DNA of 40,517 nt from a virus, in the IMG/VR virus record IMGVR_UViG_3300037010_000866, positions 1 to 40,517 of that record. One strand, 5' to 3'. Position 1 is the first letter of the stretch. Each line of letters opens with the position of its first letter. Below are positions 1 through 7,430 of the stretch, piece after piece. The position numbers and the translations under genes were made by a program. A model generated the notes under the pieces. The model was given only the letters and a program-made list of their open reading frames with translations, was not told the origin of the DNA and did no database searches.

Positions 1-387
1 TTAAATGCTGTAACTCGTTTCGACATTTTCTGCAATCGACTTAGATAGATTGAAGTTAAAGTTTCTCCAGCAAAATTCATGCAGTGCCATCCGTTTGAGC
101 TTGTTGCTTAATTTTGGTTTGATGGTAACAGTCTTATCCGTAATCTTAAGGATGGTACCGTGATATGAAAGGTTGTATGAATCTTCTTCGCAAATGTCAC
201 CTACCATAAAAGTGCTGCCTTCCATCGGAGGATTTACTCCGTGGCGGTCATCGCGAAATATAGTGATGCTGTTGTATCCAGTTTTGGATACGCCAGTGCA
301 ACGAACTTGGTGTTCAGTTGCCTTTGCTGGATAATCGGCACCAAGGTGTTTATGTGCCTTAGTCATTACGCGGATTAAATTAGTCAT
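1..387 (-). CDS. Hypothetical protein, 128 aa
   Basis: No family recognised. The protein is basic at both ends, with a run of hydrophobic and lysine residues (KITDKTVTIKPK) that looks like a small beta-barrel segment. I place the start at 387 because AGGAG sits 6 nt upstream; a TTG two codons earlier overlaps that ribosome binding site. It is the only gene behind the promoter at 417-445, and its stop is at the window edge, so it is complete. Function unknown. Confidence 0.75.
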   Translation of the reverse strand: MTNLIRVMTKAHKHLGADYPAKATEHQVRCTGVSKTGYNSITIFRDDRHGVNPPMEGSTFMVGDICEEDSYNLSYHGTILKITDKTVTIKPKLSNKLKRMALHEFCWRNFNFNLSKSIAENVETSYSI

Positions 388-416
388 TTCCAACTCCTGT
401 TTGTTTGTGTGTAGTA

Positions 417-445
417 ATTATATGACAGATAGGATGTAGTGTCAA
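417..445 (-). promoter_or_regulatory. Sigma-70 promoter
   Basis: TTGACA, 17-bp spacer, TATAAT, reading toward the 1-387 gene. The -35 overlaps the stop codon of the upstream gene (442-852). Spacer and leader closely resemble the promoter at 21554-21582. Confidence 0.85.
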
Positions 446-852
446 GCAATTGTTTTGATAGAATGAAAAACTATGCAAGCTGGTAATAATAGAATAGCTC
501 TCGGGTTACCGAATGCAGCAAGTATGGCAAGCTCGCCCGGCTCCGACTCGAGCATGTAAACACAGTCGTCGCCCTTGATAAGCACTGCTAATGCCATCCA
601 CGACGACCACCGTGCATTAGTCATATCGTTCCAGTCTAGACCGAGGCCGGATAAGTAGTTTGAATTCGTGTCCCATACTGTCCGCCATTCTACATGTAAA
701 TTGATTTGATCCACCGCAGTGTAACAATAACTATCCACCATATTAAAATCGAGTTTCCGAACCATACTCCATGCCATAGGGTCTGCCCGTACCGATGCTA
801 ATACACGGTCGATGTGTATCGCATTCGGTAAGTGTGACCAAGCAGTTGTCAT
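442..852 (-). CDS. Paralogous family protein (copy 1 of 7), 136 aa
   Basis: First of seven related proteins in this window. The N-terminus MTTAWSHLPNAIHIDRVLA and the C-terminus (CVYMLESEPGELAILAAFG, then RAILLLPACIVFHSIK) are nearly fixed across the family; the roughly 60 residues between are different in each copy. No signal peptide or membrane segment. The start overlaps the stop of the gene at 849-1463 by ATGA, so translation is probably coupled. Family function unknown; a Trp-rich N-terminus and a conserved Cys near the C-terminal block are the visible constants. Confidence 0.8.
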   Translation of the reverse strand: MTTAWSHLPNAIHIDRVLASVRADPMAWSMVRKLDFNMVDSYCYTAVDQINLHVEWRTVWDTNSNYLSGLGLDWNDMTNARWSSWMALAVLIKGDDCVYMLESEPGELAILAAFGNPRAILLLPACIVFHSIKTIA

Positions 853-1463
853 AGTGTCGGAACTTCCATTTTAACAAGTTGCATGAAACATTCCCCACCT
901 TCAAATGTTACCGAATCGTATTCAATTTCGTAGTCAGTATATCGGTCTAAGTTTTCAGCATAAAACATATCGTCGCCACAAGAGCTAATTTTCAATTGCA
1001 AACCGTCAGCTGTTACGAAACAATGGGCTAGTTCGGCCATCTGTTTGATTTGTTTTACGGTTGGTTTGAGCATAGCCTTAGCAGTAACAGCAAGCATCTC
1101 GTTGATTGCAATTTGCACTGCTGATGGCGACTGGATGGCTTCTATAAGCAGCTTATCTTCATATATTCCTGTAAATCCTACATCATAAGCAGCAATTGCT
1201 CCAATCACACTCGATACAGCTCGACCATCGATGCCGCCAATGCTCCATGCTGTAGTGTCTTCGAGCGGATTATTGTCGCTCCAATCATAGATTGATGCAA
1301 GGATACCCATCTCGAATGTAAGGAACCATGCTGCCCGTACCTTACCAGATTCGTATGTGCAGCTCGGCTCGCCGAATATCTTAACAAGCTTGCTATAATC
1401 GATATGGACCGAACCTTGGCGACTGTATTCATTTACATGATGTTTGGTTTTGATAAAGCTCAT
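849..1463 (-). CDS. Hypothetical protein, 204 aa
   Basis: Unrecognised acidic soluble protein. I choose ATG 1463 (MSFIKTKHH) because AGAGAA lies just upstream and the TAG of the preceding gene is at 1472; a longer reading from a TTG at 1499 would overlap that gene by 28 nt. The middle carries a helical segment with AVSSVIGAIAAYDVGFTG. It ends in ATGA overlap with the paralog at 442-852. Confidence 0.75.
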   Translation of the reverse strand: MSFIKTKHHVNEYSRQGSVHIDYSKLVKIFGEPSCTYESGKVRAAWFLTFEMGILASIYDWSDNNPLEDTTAWSIGGIDGRAVSSVIGAIAAYDVGFTGIYEDKLLIEAIQSPSAVQIAINEMLAVTAKAMLKPTVKQIKQMAELAHCFVTADGLQLKISSCGDDMFYAENLDRYTDYEIEYDSVTFEGGECFMQLVKMEVPTL

Positions 1464-1471
1464 TTCATTCT

Positions 1472-1741
1472 CTAATATTGTTTTGTAACCTTCGGACAAA
1501 TTGTCTTAAGGAAGGAATAGATGTGTGTATCATTAGCATATGAATACACATTGTGGCACAACCAGGACGATAATCCTGTCCCATATAGTAAGTCAAAACA
1601 GAATCGCTTCTGTAAATCTTTCACCTTGTCAGCTTTATTAAACCGACCAGCCTCATATTCGGCAGCAATGCTTGGATATTTTGCAAGCACTTCGTCGATG
1701 TTGGACTTAATGTGAGTGCGATGTTCCGGAAGTAGTTTCAC
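1472..1741 (-). CDS. Hypothetical protein, 89 aa
   Basis: Starts at GTG 1741 with GAGGAA 7-8 nt upstream and overlaps the preceding stop by GTGA; there is no internal methionine alternative. It is mostly helical with charged residues in the first half (NIDEVLAKYPSIAAEYEAG), which resembles small phage proteins counting gene products of unknown role. No domain recognised. Confidence 0.7.
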   Translation of the reverse strand: MKLLPEHRTHIKSNIDEVLAKYPSIAAEYEAGRFNKADKVKDLQKRFCFDLLYGTGLSSWLCHNVYSYANDTHIYSFLKTICPKVTKQY

Positions 1742-1929
1742 GATTGTTCCTCGACAGGCGGATTATTGATTTCATTGATAATACGCAAGATGCAACGACC
1801 GACACCTTCATCTGTCTTTGAACCGCTTGTTGTATCAACACGATAGCTACCTTTGTTGCGTTTGACAGCGAGCAAATCAATAACTTGTTGCCCGAGCTTT
1901 GCAATCAATTCTGCGTCTTGGATAATCAT
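1738..1929 (-). CDS. Hypothetical protein, 63 aa
   Basis: Starts at ATG 1929 (MIIQDAELIAKLGQQ), directly downstream of a consensus promoter at 1960-1988; a longer GTG reading would run through that promoter. The first half is helical, the second half polar and acidic (PPVEEQS). First gene of the operon 1929 to 442. Function unknown. Confidence 0.75.
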   Translation of the reverse strand: MIIQDAELIAKLGQQVIDLLAVKRNKGSYRVDTTSGSKTDEGVGRCILRIINEINNPPVEEQS

Positions 1930-1959
1930 TTTGTTCCCCTGTTGTGTTTGTATGTAGTA

Positions 1960-1988
1960 ATTATACTGCAAGGTAGGAATCTTGTCAA
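1960..1988 (-). promoter_or_regulatory. Sigma-70 promoter
   Basis: Perfect TTGACA-17-TATAAT driving the 1929 to 442 operon. The -35 lies inside the end of the gene at 1985-2344. The spacer is almost identical to that at 2374-2402. Confidence 0.9.
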
Positions 1989-2344
1989 GCACTAAATTCT
2001 TTAATTAGTTCTTGTAGCCAACGATGTCGATAGTCTTGCATGAGTGCAGGTGTTTGGTCAGATACAGATACACCGTTACGATTAAGCCAAAATTCCAGTG
2101 TTGCGTGGCCTTGCAGTCGCTCACTTATGGTGCTAAGTAGTCGTTCACGCCCGTATGAAAGATTCATGCCGTGATATTTGGCAGCATACTCGATGGCATG
2201 GCAGATATATCGGTGTTTGGGGACGAAAGCGACAAGTAGCGTTTCTCTCGGAGTCAGTAAAAAGGCACCAGCTTTCACTAACAAAAAATGCATGTCAGCG
2301 CATATTTCTTTCGTTTGATATGCTTGCAATGTTTCCCAGCTCAT
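1985..2344 (-). CDS. Hypothetical protein, 119 aa
   Basis: Single-gene unit with its own promoter. Basic, mainly helical; contains HAIEYAAKYHGMNLSYGRER and a C-terminal ALMQDYRHRWLQELIKEF. ATG 2344 has GGAG nearby in the leader. No family recognised; a small regulatory or inhibitor protein is possible but nothing in the sequence decides this. Confidence 0.75.
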   Translation of the reverse strand: MSWETLQAYQTKEICADMHFLLVKAGAFLLTPRETLLVAFVPKHRYICHAIEYAAKYHGMNLSYGRERLLSTISERLQGHATLEFWLNRNGVSVSDQTPALMQDYRHRWLQELIKEFSA

Positions 2345-2373
2345 TTTGTGCTCCTGTGTGTTTGTATGTAGTA

Positions 2374-2402
2374 ATTATACTGTAAGGTAGGAATCTTGTC
2401 AA
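2374..2402 (-). promoter_or_regulatory. Sigma-70 promoter
   Basis: Perfect TTGACA-17-TATAAT for the 1985-2344 gene, with a leader almost identical to the one before the 1738-1929 gene. Confidence 0.9.
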
Positions 2403-2406
2403 CCTA

Positions 2407-2835
2407 TCAGGATTTTGCTGCCCGTATAATACGACCAACAGACTTAGTCGAAATAGTTGACCAATCGGTAGGAAATATAATTTGCTCCGGCATTTTATAT
2501 CCAGGTTCAAAGTTCCACTCATTCGTCAATGTGTCTTGGATGATATCCTGCATTTCGTTTAACACATTATATAAGGCGTCTTCAATGTAAGACTTTCCGT
2601 TCTTCCAGTTCCAGTATGAGTCGACTGAGCGGTAGTTGCAGTGCTCGGGCATTCTATCTAACGAGCGCGAAAGTTCACCATCACTGTTCCATGGGTGGTA
2701 GTTGTCAGTTACATCCATATCAAACTTGAGGTCACGCATCGCCTTATCATCCAATTTACCATTGTTGTAAATTTTAACATGCGACAACATGATTGTGCGA
2801 AACTCTTTAACTACTTTAGGCCAGTTCGTATTCAT
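2407..2835 (-). CDS. Hypothetical protein, 142 aa
   Basis: Unrecognised acidic protein rich in Asp, Trp and Tyr (NYHPWNSDGELS; SVDSYWNWKNGKSYI), followed by a helical acidic segment (DALYNVLNEMQDII). ATG 2835 has AGGAG 6 nt upstream. It has its own promoter at 2868-2896 and is not overlapped by neighbours. Confidence 0.75.
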   Translation of the reverse strand: MNTNWPKVVKEFRTIMLSHVKIYNNGKLDDKAMRDLKFDMDVTDNYHPWNSDGELSRSLDRMPEHCNYRSVDSYWNWKNGKSYIEDALYNVLNEMQDIIQDTLTNEWNFEPGYKMPEQIIFPTDWSTISTKSVGRIIRAAKS

Positions 2836-2867
2836 TTCCGACTCCTACATTTGTTTGCGATGTATGT

Positions 2868-2896
2868 ATTATGCAGCAATTACATCCTACTGTCAA
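2868..2896 (-). promoter_or_regulatory. Sigma-70 promoter
   Basis: TTGACA-17-CATAAT for the 2407-2835 gene. The same CATAATACATACAT core recurs at the very end of the window (40510). Confidence 0.8.
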
Positions 2897-2903
2897 GTAT
2901 TAT

Positions 2904-3218
2904 TTAATCCCCTGAGTCAATTGTATAGTTGTCGCCACATTGACTGCAAGTGTATTTTGTAAGGCAGTTGCCAACGGTTTGTGCTGTATATGTGTGGGTG
3001 CATCCGGTGCCATCGGCTTTAGCAGCTACATGGCCCTGTGCTCGGGAAAACATGCCGCCCGCTCCACAATTTCTACAGCCTACCGTATCGTCACTGAAAT
3101 CATATCCAGCGACAACACTTTTATATTTCTTTTGTTCTTCGGTAGCCAATTGTTTACCTGTGCCGTTGCATTTCGGACACTCGACTCGACCGATAGGAAG
3201 TGCTGTATAAATTTTCAT
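2904..3218 (-). CDS. Zinc-ribbon protein with DnaJ-like cysteine motifs, 104 aa
   Basis: Three paired-cysteine motifs are visible: CPKCNGTGK near residue 14, CRNCGAGG near residue 48, and CSQCGDNY near residue 91, with C73 between them. The CxxCxGxG pattern is that of the DnaJ central zinc domain, but there is no J domain and the length is a quarter of DnaJ. A zinc-binding nucleic-acid or protein-interaction role is an inference. It starts inside the stop of 3215-3418 (ATGA). Confidence 0.7.
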   Translation of the reverse strand: MKIYTALPIGRVECPKCNGTGKQLATEEQKKYKSVVAGYDFSDDTVGCRNCGAGGMFSRAQGHVAAKADGTGCTHTYTAQTVGNCLTKYTCSQCGDNYTIDSGD

Positions 3219-3418
3219 GATAAATTCATTTCAACTGTAATATCCATATCATACCCGTCGTGACCAACAAGTGCATCACGAACATATTGTGCATCCAACC
3301 CTGCATTAAACCATACAGTATCAATCACATTGTTGTGTCTATTTACAACATTCCACGCTTGTTGTTTCACTATGCTCTGTTGCGCAAAGATTTGGTGATG
3401 TTTTTGTTTGGTTGTCAT
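3215..3418 (-). CDS. Hypothetical protein, 67 aa
   Basis: Gln- and Asn-rich small protein (KHHQIFAQQSIVKQQAW) with an acidic C-terminus. ATG 3418 is preceded by AGGAG and by promoter 3448-3476. Co-transcribed and probably translationally coupled with the zinc-ribbon gene downstream. No family recognised. Confidence 0.7.
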   Translation of the reverse strand: MTTKQKHHQIFAQQSIVKQQAWNVVNRHNNVIDTVWFNAGLDAQYVRDALVGHDGYDMDITVEMNLS

Positions 3419-3447
3419 TTTGTGCTCCTGTTATTTAATATGTCATA

Positions 3448-3476
3448 ACTATAGCATGGCCTAGAACCCATGTCAA
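3448..3476 (-). promoter_or_regulatory. Sigma-70 promoter
   Basis: TTGACA-17-TATAGT, driving 3215-3418 and 2904-3218. Confidence 0.8.
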
Positions 3477-3578
3477 CATTTAATTACATTTATTTTTGCA
3501 CCTCGTGACGAGTGATCCGAGCAGCGAGCGGATCGCGAGATATTGCCCAACCGACCCAAATAAAATTTAGCCTAGCTT

Positions 3579-3639
3579 GGCGAAACTCTATGTTGAAAGC
3601 CTGTGTTGAAAGCCTATGGTGAAACTCTATGATGAAACG
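3579..3639. repeat. Four short iteron-like direct repeats
   Basis: On the minus strand four units of about 13-15 nt follow each other: ATAGAGTTTCACC, ATAGGCTTTCAACAC, AGGCTTTCAAC, ATAGAGTTTCGCC. The array starts within the end of the helicase fragment and lies in the 3477-3626 stretch, which holds no other gene that I can see. A protein-binding array or a by-product of the rearrangement are both possible. Confidence 0.5.
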
Positions 3640-3740
3640 ATGTCAATATAATCGATAATCGTTAGCATGGTTTTCGGTTGTCGAATGCCTCGACCGATAG
3701 ATTGGTAGAAATTAGTATCGCTACCATCGATCCACATCAT
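3627..3740 (-). pseudogene. C-terminal fragment of an SF2 helicase, 37 codons
   Basis: Read from ATG 3740, the frame contains FYQSIGRGIR followed by LTIIDYID. QSIGRGIR fits helicase superfamily 2 motif VI (QxxGRxxR), and the hydrophobic IIDYID is the strand that usually follows it in UvsW/DEAD-type helicases. The frame stays open upstream to about 3795 (with CGTSADDMM) inside the next gene, but no helicase core is present. I read it as a relic of a deleted helicase gene; a short expressed peptide cannot be excluded. Confidence 0.6.
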
Positions 3741-3741
3741 A

Positions 3742-3966
3742 TCATCTGCCGATGTTCCACACCTTGTCGGATACTTGTGCGAAGGTTACATTAAATTTTA
3801 ATCCAATAAGACATGCTTCTTCGGATGTGCAATCAACATCAATAAATCGAATAGGAAAATTATTTGCCCATCCTTGGCTAGCAATTGCATAATTCTGATC
3901 TATAATATATTTCCTTAAATTATAAAATAGATTGTTTGTTACACTTGCGATAATTCTATACTTCAT
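3742..3966 (-). CDS. Small hypothetical protein, 74 aa
   Basis: Ends with FIDVDCTSEEACLIGLKF, one of several small proteins here that finish with a beta strand, then S/T-E-x-A and a short Leu/Ile-Lys helix (compare 26980-27174 and 34350-34610). The last 50 bp overlap, in another frame, the open reading frame of the helicase fragment, so the gene may have been appended to or carved from that locus. Tail gene of the operon that starts at 6634. Confidence 0.65.
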   Translation of the reverse strand: MKYRIIASVTNNLFYNLRKYIIDQNYAIASQGWANNFPIRFIDVDCTSEEACLIGLKFNVTFAQVSDKVWNIGR

Positions 3967-3968
3967 TC

Positions 3969-4325
3969 TTACACCATCGCCCGTGTTAGTTTTAGTTCGC
4001 CCGTTATATTACTATACTCCGGGCAGTTCACTAATATTAATTTTATATTAGTTTTAAGTTTCATCAGTATTATTTCTTCAGCTGATAACACACAGAAAAT
4101 AATATCGTATTCGCCAAACGGTAGACGCAGCTGAACTTTGTCGACACCCGGGTTTACCGAATCAAGTGCTGCATAAAATTCTTCATGATGGCTCTCCCAT
4201 AGAAAAACTTTATAGACTTGATGATAGTCTTCTCGTTTTACGTGAGGGAAAGATTTGCCAATATAACCACATAAGAATTCGGCATTATCTGTATCATAAT
4301 CATTCGGTGATCGATAGTCTGCCAT
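3969..4325 (-). CDS. Hypothetical protein, 118 aa
   Basis: Acidic N-terminus (YRSPNDYDTDNAEFLCGYIGK) and a hydrophobic C-terminal half with VLSAEEIILMKLKTNIKL, again the strand plus S-A-E-E plus I-x-LK signature of the small-paralog group. Starts at ATG 4325, 2 nt gap to the next gene. Function unknown. Confidence 0.7.
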   Translation of the reverse strand: MADYRSPNDYDTDNAEFLCGYIGKSFPHVKREDYHQVYKVFLWESHHEEFYAALDSVNPGVDKVQLRLPFGEYDIIFCVLSAEEIILMKLKTNIKLILVNCPEYSNITGELKLTRAMV

Positions 4326-4355
4326 AGGATTCTTATCTAGAATTCTGAATCTGAT

Positions 4356-4541
4356 TTAAATATCTGAGTTCGATATTTGTGTTTGAACATTTGGTATCCG
4401 AATCGCATCGGGAAAATGTTCTGCCAATAATTCATCTGCTGATTTATCTTCAGGATACAATTCCCTTAGCCGAATACACTGTTTGCAATCTACGGGGTCG
4501 TCTGTCTGGGCCGAGTTGCACCATATGTGATGTGAGTTCAT
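4356..4541 (-). CDS. Small CxxC protein, 61 aa
   Basis: Start set at ATG 4541, which overlaps the previous stop by ATGA; an upstream extension is not supported. Cysteines at WCNSA and DCKQCIRLRELYP could bind zinc. The C-terminus is helical then polar. No family recognised. Confidence 0.65.
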   Translation of the reverse strand: MNSHHIWCNSAQTDDPVDCKQCIRLRELYPEDKSADELLAEHFPDAIRIPNVQTQISNSDI

Positions 4542-4780
4542 TCTTCTATTCCAAATTGTGTCAGGATAGTGGCAACAAAATTTTGTTCTGCATAATCCCA
4601 TTCATCTGCGCATAATTTGTCATTTTCTTCTATAATTCTAACACATTCCTTGACAACCAGCTTCGCAAATTGTTCCAGATGATGAGAATGAACTGCATCA
4701 GGATGTTCTCCCTCACTGTCCATATAAGGAATAAAGGATATACCCGCTTGTACTGCAAGCTCTTTAATTTTGTTATTCAC
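4538..4780 (-). CDS. Conserved phage-type hypothetical protein, 80 aa
   Basis: Carries IKELAVQAG at the start, then LEQFAKLVVKECVRII, and ends ILTQFGIEE. This arrangement is familiar from many phage operons (small proteins with ELA..AG and LE.FA.L.V.EC) whose function is unknown. GTG start, GTGA overlap with the upstream gene. Confidence 0.75.
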   Translation of the reverse strand: MNNKIKELAVQAGISFIPYMDSEGEHPDAVHSHHLEQFAKLVVKECVRIIEENDKLCADEWDYAEQNFVATILTQFGIEE

Positions 4781-4962
4781 TTAAATATCCTTTCGAATGT
4801 TATGCCGCATATTTTACTCCTGCGTTCTATTTCATATTGTGCAGTGCCCTTGCGATCCGTAAAGTGATGCACAATTATAATTTCGTCCGGTTCACGCTTT
4901 TCGATGTTATTGCTAATTACATTATGTAACCACGGCGAATAGATTTGCGAGCCCGTATTCAT
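4777..4962 (-). CDS. Hypothetical protein, 61 aa
   Basis: ATG 4962 overlaps the upstream stop by ATGA and is preferred to a TTG at 4980. Contains EIIIVHHFTDRKGTAQYEIER, a likely beta hairpin. No family recognised. Confidence 0.65.
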   Translation of the reverse strand: MNTGSQIYSPWLHNVISNNIEKREPDEIIIVHHFTDRKGTAQYEIERRSKICGITFERIFK

Positions 4963-5192
4963 TTTCGGTACCTTGTGCAAACGCCATCACCGATCTTCAG
5001 TGAGGCTTGGCTGACAACTAATGTTGTAGAATTATCTAACTCAATTACAGCATCTCGATATCGTAGTTCCGATATTTTTGTAACAGTATGATATTCTTCA
5101 CAAACACTACGGGATTGATGTTTACTCACAAATGCTATTGCTACAAAAAATATTAAAATATTAATGCCTAATGCCGCCAGTGCTCGTGACAT
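4959..5192 (-). CDS. Small single-pass membrane protein, 77 aa
   Basis: Start at ATG 5192 with GGAGAA upstream. Residues about 6-23 (ALGINILIFFVAIAFVS) form one membrane segment, followed by a hydrophilic region with a Cys near residue 32 and another in the terminal GVCTRYRK. Likely an inner-membrane protein with a 50-residue domain on one side. Function unknown. Confidence 0.7.
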   Translation of the reverse strand: MSRALAALGINILIFFVAIAFVSKHQSRSVCEEYHTVTKISELRYRDAVIELDNSTTLVVSQASLKIGDGVCTRYRK

Positions 5193-5193
5193 T

Positions 5194-5502
5194 TTATTCT
5201 CCGTTACTTTTGTTATCAATGATGGAATATGGAACCCCTCTTGTAGCACCAGCTCTATGCGCCTTGCTCCAAGTGTAGTCTTCACCGTTTGGTAATTTCT
5301 TGCCTTCTACCGCATCGCAGCCCATTTCGCCTACTTGGTCTATGTTTTCACAGCACATAGTTATAAATGAGATCGGCTGGCCATTGCGTTTGGCAGTTCT
5401 AAGATCTTCGCAAGCCTTTAACGCATCCGCCAATTCATCGCGATGAGCTGAACAGGTTACATCACCTGCCATCCAAAAAATCTTGTATGCTGTCTTATTC
5501 AT
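5194..5502 (-). CDS. Hypothetical protein, 102 aa
   Basis: Start at ATG 5502, inside the end of the 41-aa gene upstream. Contains YKIFWMAGDVTCSAHRDELADALKACEDLR: a strand, then a Cys-containing turn and an amphipathic helix, and later ITMCCENIDQVGEMGCDAV. Five Cys in 102 residues is unusual and may mean metal binding. Fold not recognised. Confidence 0.7.
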   Translation of the reverse strand: MNKTAYKIFWMAGDVTCSAHRDELADALKACEDLRTAKRNGQPISFITMCCENIDQVGEMGCDAVEGKKLPNGEDYTWSKAHRAGATRGVPYSIIDNKSNGE

Positions 5503-5620
5503 CTCGTCTTTTCTCCGTATCTTTTCGTTCGGCCTGTCGTTCTGTTTTCCAAAATACACGCTTCCAATCCCTGAGATGTCTCCACCACTGCGGTTTTGTT
5601 GTTAGTTTCTTGTTCGGCAT
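5495..5620 (-). CDS. Small basic protein, 41 aa
   Basis: Strongly basic and aromatic: TKPQWWRHLRDWKRVFWKTE then an Arg/Lys/Glu tail. ATG 5620 overlaps the TAA of the 28-aa gene (TAATG) and its own stop overlaps the next start, so it fits the coupled operon. Likely real despite its size; a nucleic-acid-binding role is only a guess from charge. Confidence 0.55.
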   Translation of the reverse strand: MPNKKLTTKPQWWRHLRDWKRVFWKTERQAERKDTEKRRDE

Positions 5621-5706
5621 TATTTCAGACCTAACGCTTCCTGTTCGGCTTGTGATAGTTTCGCCCTGGCACTTTTAATCAGTGCATCACACATTGGGCA
5701 GATCAT
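5620..5706 (-). CDS. Tiny CxxC protein, 28 aa
   Basis: MICPMCDALIKSARAKLSQA followed by EQEALGLK. Overlaps the end of 5687-6172 by 20 nt in another frame. The CxxC start and coupling to the 41-aa gene support it, but the size makes it uncertain. Confidence 0.45.
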   Translation of the reverse strand: MICPMCDALIKSARAKLSQAEQEALGLK

Positions 5707-6172
5707 TATCGCTACTCAATTTCATAACAACAAAGTCTTCGTCTTCGAGCTCGTAAAACTCTCCATCAACAATTTTCAGTTGGACAGTCTTACTGCCCAT
5801 ATTACATTTTACATAGTCGCGGCCACCATCAATCATTGTTGACCCGTCTGTTGACATGCGGTTATCATGTCTATAGCGCGAATAGATGATCTCTCCGTCG
5901 TCTGCAACAATACCGGTGATAACACCTTCCACAGCACTTGCGCCACTTGTAATGTATGCGCTACCTCCCTGGATAATCATTGCAAGATATTTCGAATACC
6001 CGTGTGGAGGATTCTCTTGATAATAGATATCGCCACAATCATCGCTGTGCCATCCACCACCACGCACTTTAAGGCATAGTTGCCCAACAAATTTTGCATT
6101 ATATTTGGCTTCGATCTTTGCTATGTCAAATTTAACATCATCGCGGCCGTTATTTACAATAACCTTTTTCAT
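5687..6172 (-). CDS. Hypothetical protein, 161 aa
   Basis: Gly-rich, beta-strand-rich soluble protein (LCLKVRGGGWHSDDCGDIYY; GGSAYITSGASAVEG; STMIDGGRDYVKCNMGS). Two Cys in the first half could form a metal or disulfide pair. ATG 6172 overlaps the upstream stop by ATGA. No domain recognised. Confidence 0.7.
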   Translation of the reverse strand: MKKVIVNNGRDDVKFDIAKIEAKYNAKFVGQLCLKVRGGGWHSDDCGDIYYQENPPHGYSKYLAMIIQGGSAYITSGASAVEGVITGIVADDGEIIYSRYRHDNRMSTDGSTMIDGGRDYVKCNMGSKTVQLKIVDGEFYELEDEDFVVMKLSSDNDLPNV

Positions 6173-6471
6173 TCTGATCCCTTTAACTTATCAAAGCAAT
6201 CAATTTCACTTGCAAGAGCAATTGCTTCCTGTACATTAGCAGAAGCCTGCTCCAACCGTTTAGCAATATCGGCAAGCGCCACAGTATTTAATTCTTTGAC
6301 ATATTTACTAATTCTCGAAAACTTTACTATGTCAATAGTCACACCAACTTTCATTGTTGACTTATCCCACCCCGCACTATACGAATTGTTGTAGCCATGT
6401 AATTGAGCAAGTTCGGTTTGTGAAACTTTTACCAATTTACAGTCTGAATTCATATCTGCAATAATTTCCAT
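6169..6471 (-). CDS. Hypothetical protein, 100 aa
   Basis: First 50 residues are mixed; the second half is one long helix (VALADIAKRLEQASANVQEA...) with coiled-coil character. ATGA overlap with the next gene. Function unknown. Confidence 0.7.
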   Translation of the reverse strand: MEIIADMNSDCKLVKVSQTELAQLHGYNNSYSAGWDKSTMKVGVTIDIVKFSRISKYVKELNTVALADIAKRLEQASANVQEAIALASEIDCFDKLKGSE

Positions 6472-6472
6472 C

Positions 6473-6634
6473 TTACAATCCGTTTAAGGTAAATTTGCTA
6501 AGTGCTTCACGCGCATCTGGGTAGTTATCTGACGCAACAGATCTTTCCAATACTTCGTAATTACTCGCCCACTCCGAATAAGGCTGTGACCACTTAATTG
6601 TATAAGTAGATGATTGTAATTTTTTAGGATCCAT
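6473..6634 (-). CDS. Small hypothetical protein, 53 aa
   Basis: MDPKKLQSSTYTIKWSQPYS, then EWASNYEVLERSVAS and a short helix. ATG 6634 has GGAG 8 nt upstream and the promoter 6664-6692 in front; a large frame in the same place on this strand runs through the promoter and is rejected. First gene of the operon that runs to 3742. Confidence 0.65.
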   Translation of the reverse strand: MDPKKLQSSTYTIKWSQPYSEWASNYEVLERSVASDNYPDAREALSKFTLNGL

Positions 6635-6663
6635 GTTCGACTCCAGTTATTTAATATATACAT

Positions 6664-6692
6664 ATTATATAAGGAAAATAAAAAGATGTCAA
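6664..6692 (-). promoter_or_regulatory. Sigma-70 promoter
   Basis: TTGACA-17-TATAAT. The whole promoter and 5' leader is nearly identical to that at 15303-15331. It heads the longest operon here (13 genes, 6634 to 3627). Confidence 0.9.
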
Positions 6693-6700
6693 CAGGATAA

Positions 6701-6708
6701 GATAAATA
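6701..6708 (+). promoter_or_regulatory. Late-type box GATAAATA
   Basis: GATAAATA 59 nt before the plus-strand GIY-YIG gene. Matches the T4 late promoter core TATAAATA except at the first base. Confidence 0.35.
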
Positions 6709-6767
6709 AGTGTAGTTCGCGAGATTGGCGTCTCCAACTACTCTATCATTTATAAGGAATGTCAGCA

Positions 6768-7430
6768 ATGTATTTATATTACGTCTATGCGTATCTACGC
6801 AAATCAGATAACACACCATATTATATCGGAAAAGGGAAGGACGATCGAATACATGGAAAACATTCTATTGCTATTCCTGCCGATCCGAATCGAATTGTTT
6901 TTCTCGAAACTAACCTGAGCGAACTCGGTGCTTTTGCTATCGAACGCAGGATGATTAAATGGTATGGAAGAAAAGATATTAAGACCGGAATTCTTCGAAA
7001 TAGAACAGACGGAGGCGAAGGTGCCGCCGGTGCAGTCTTTACACTTGAACACCGTGCAAAGATAGGAGAAAAAAGTAAGAATCGTTCCCCCGAAACTAAA
7101 CAAAAATTAAGTATAGCAAGATCTCGTCGTATCATCACGGACGAGACTAAACAGAAAATTTCTGATACACTAAAGGGTCGGCCACTCGGCGACGAAACTA
7201 AAGAAAAGATGCGTGTTGCCCGAACCGGTAAACAACATTCCGAAGAAACAAAAGATAAAATTGCAGCATCGTGGCCACGACCACCTGATTCCGCCGAAAC
7301 ACGTGAGAAAAAACGACTCGGAGCTTTACTACGCGGGCCTGTATCAGAAGAATCGAAAAATAAGATGCGCGCCAGTCGTCAAATTACAGAATTAGCAAAG
7401 AAGGCTGCCTTATTAGAGCAATCCCTTTAA
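6768..7430 (+). CDS. GIY-YIG homing endonuclease with NUMOD3 repeats, 220 aa
   Basis: N-terminal nuclease: YYVYAYLR then TPYYIGKGK with the GIY-YIG-type spacing, and a conserved basic helix [11 protein letters not shown]. After about residue 95 come tandem NUMOD3 DNA-binding repeats of the form (S/D)EETK.K...(S/A)R.G (four or more copies), ending in an Arg-rich tail. ATG 6768 with AAGGA upstream is preferred over the ATG three codons earlier. It stands alone on the plus strand between two minus operons, typical of a mobile free-standing nuclease. Its end overlaps the next gene by 18 bp. Confidence 0.85.
   Translation: MYLYYVYAYLRKSDNTPYYIGKGKDDRIHGKHSIAIPADPNRIVFLETNLSELGAFAIERRMIKWYGRKDIKTGILRNRTDGGEGAAGAVFTLEHRAKIGEKSKNRSPETKQKLSIARSRRIITDETKQKISDTLKGRPLGDETKEKMRVARTGKQHSEETKDKIAASWPRPPDSAETREKKRLGALLRGPVSEESKNKMRASRQITELAKKAALLEQSL

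Noticed and set aside
6484-6819. A 111-codon minus-strand frame
   Set aside because: It crosses the promoter at 6664 and competes with the 53-aa gene that has a good start site
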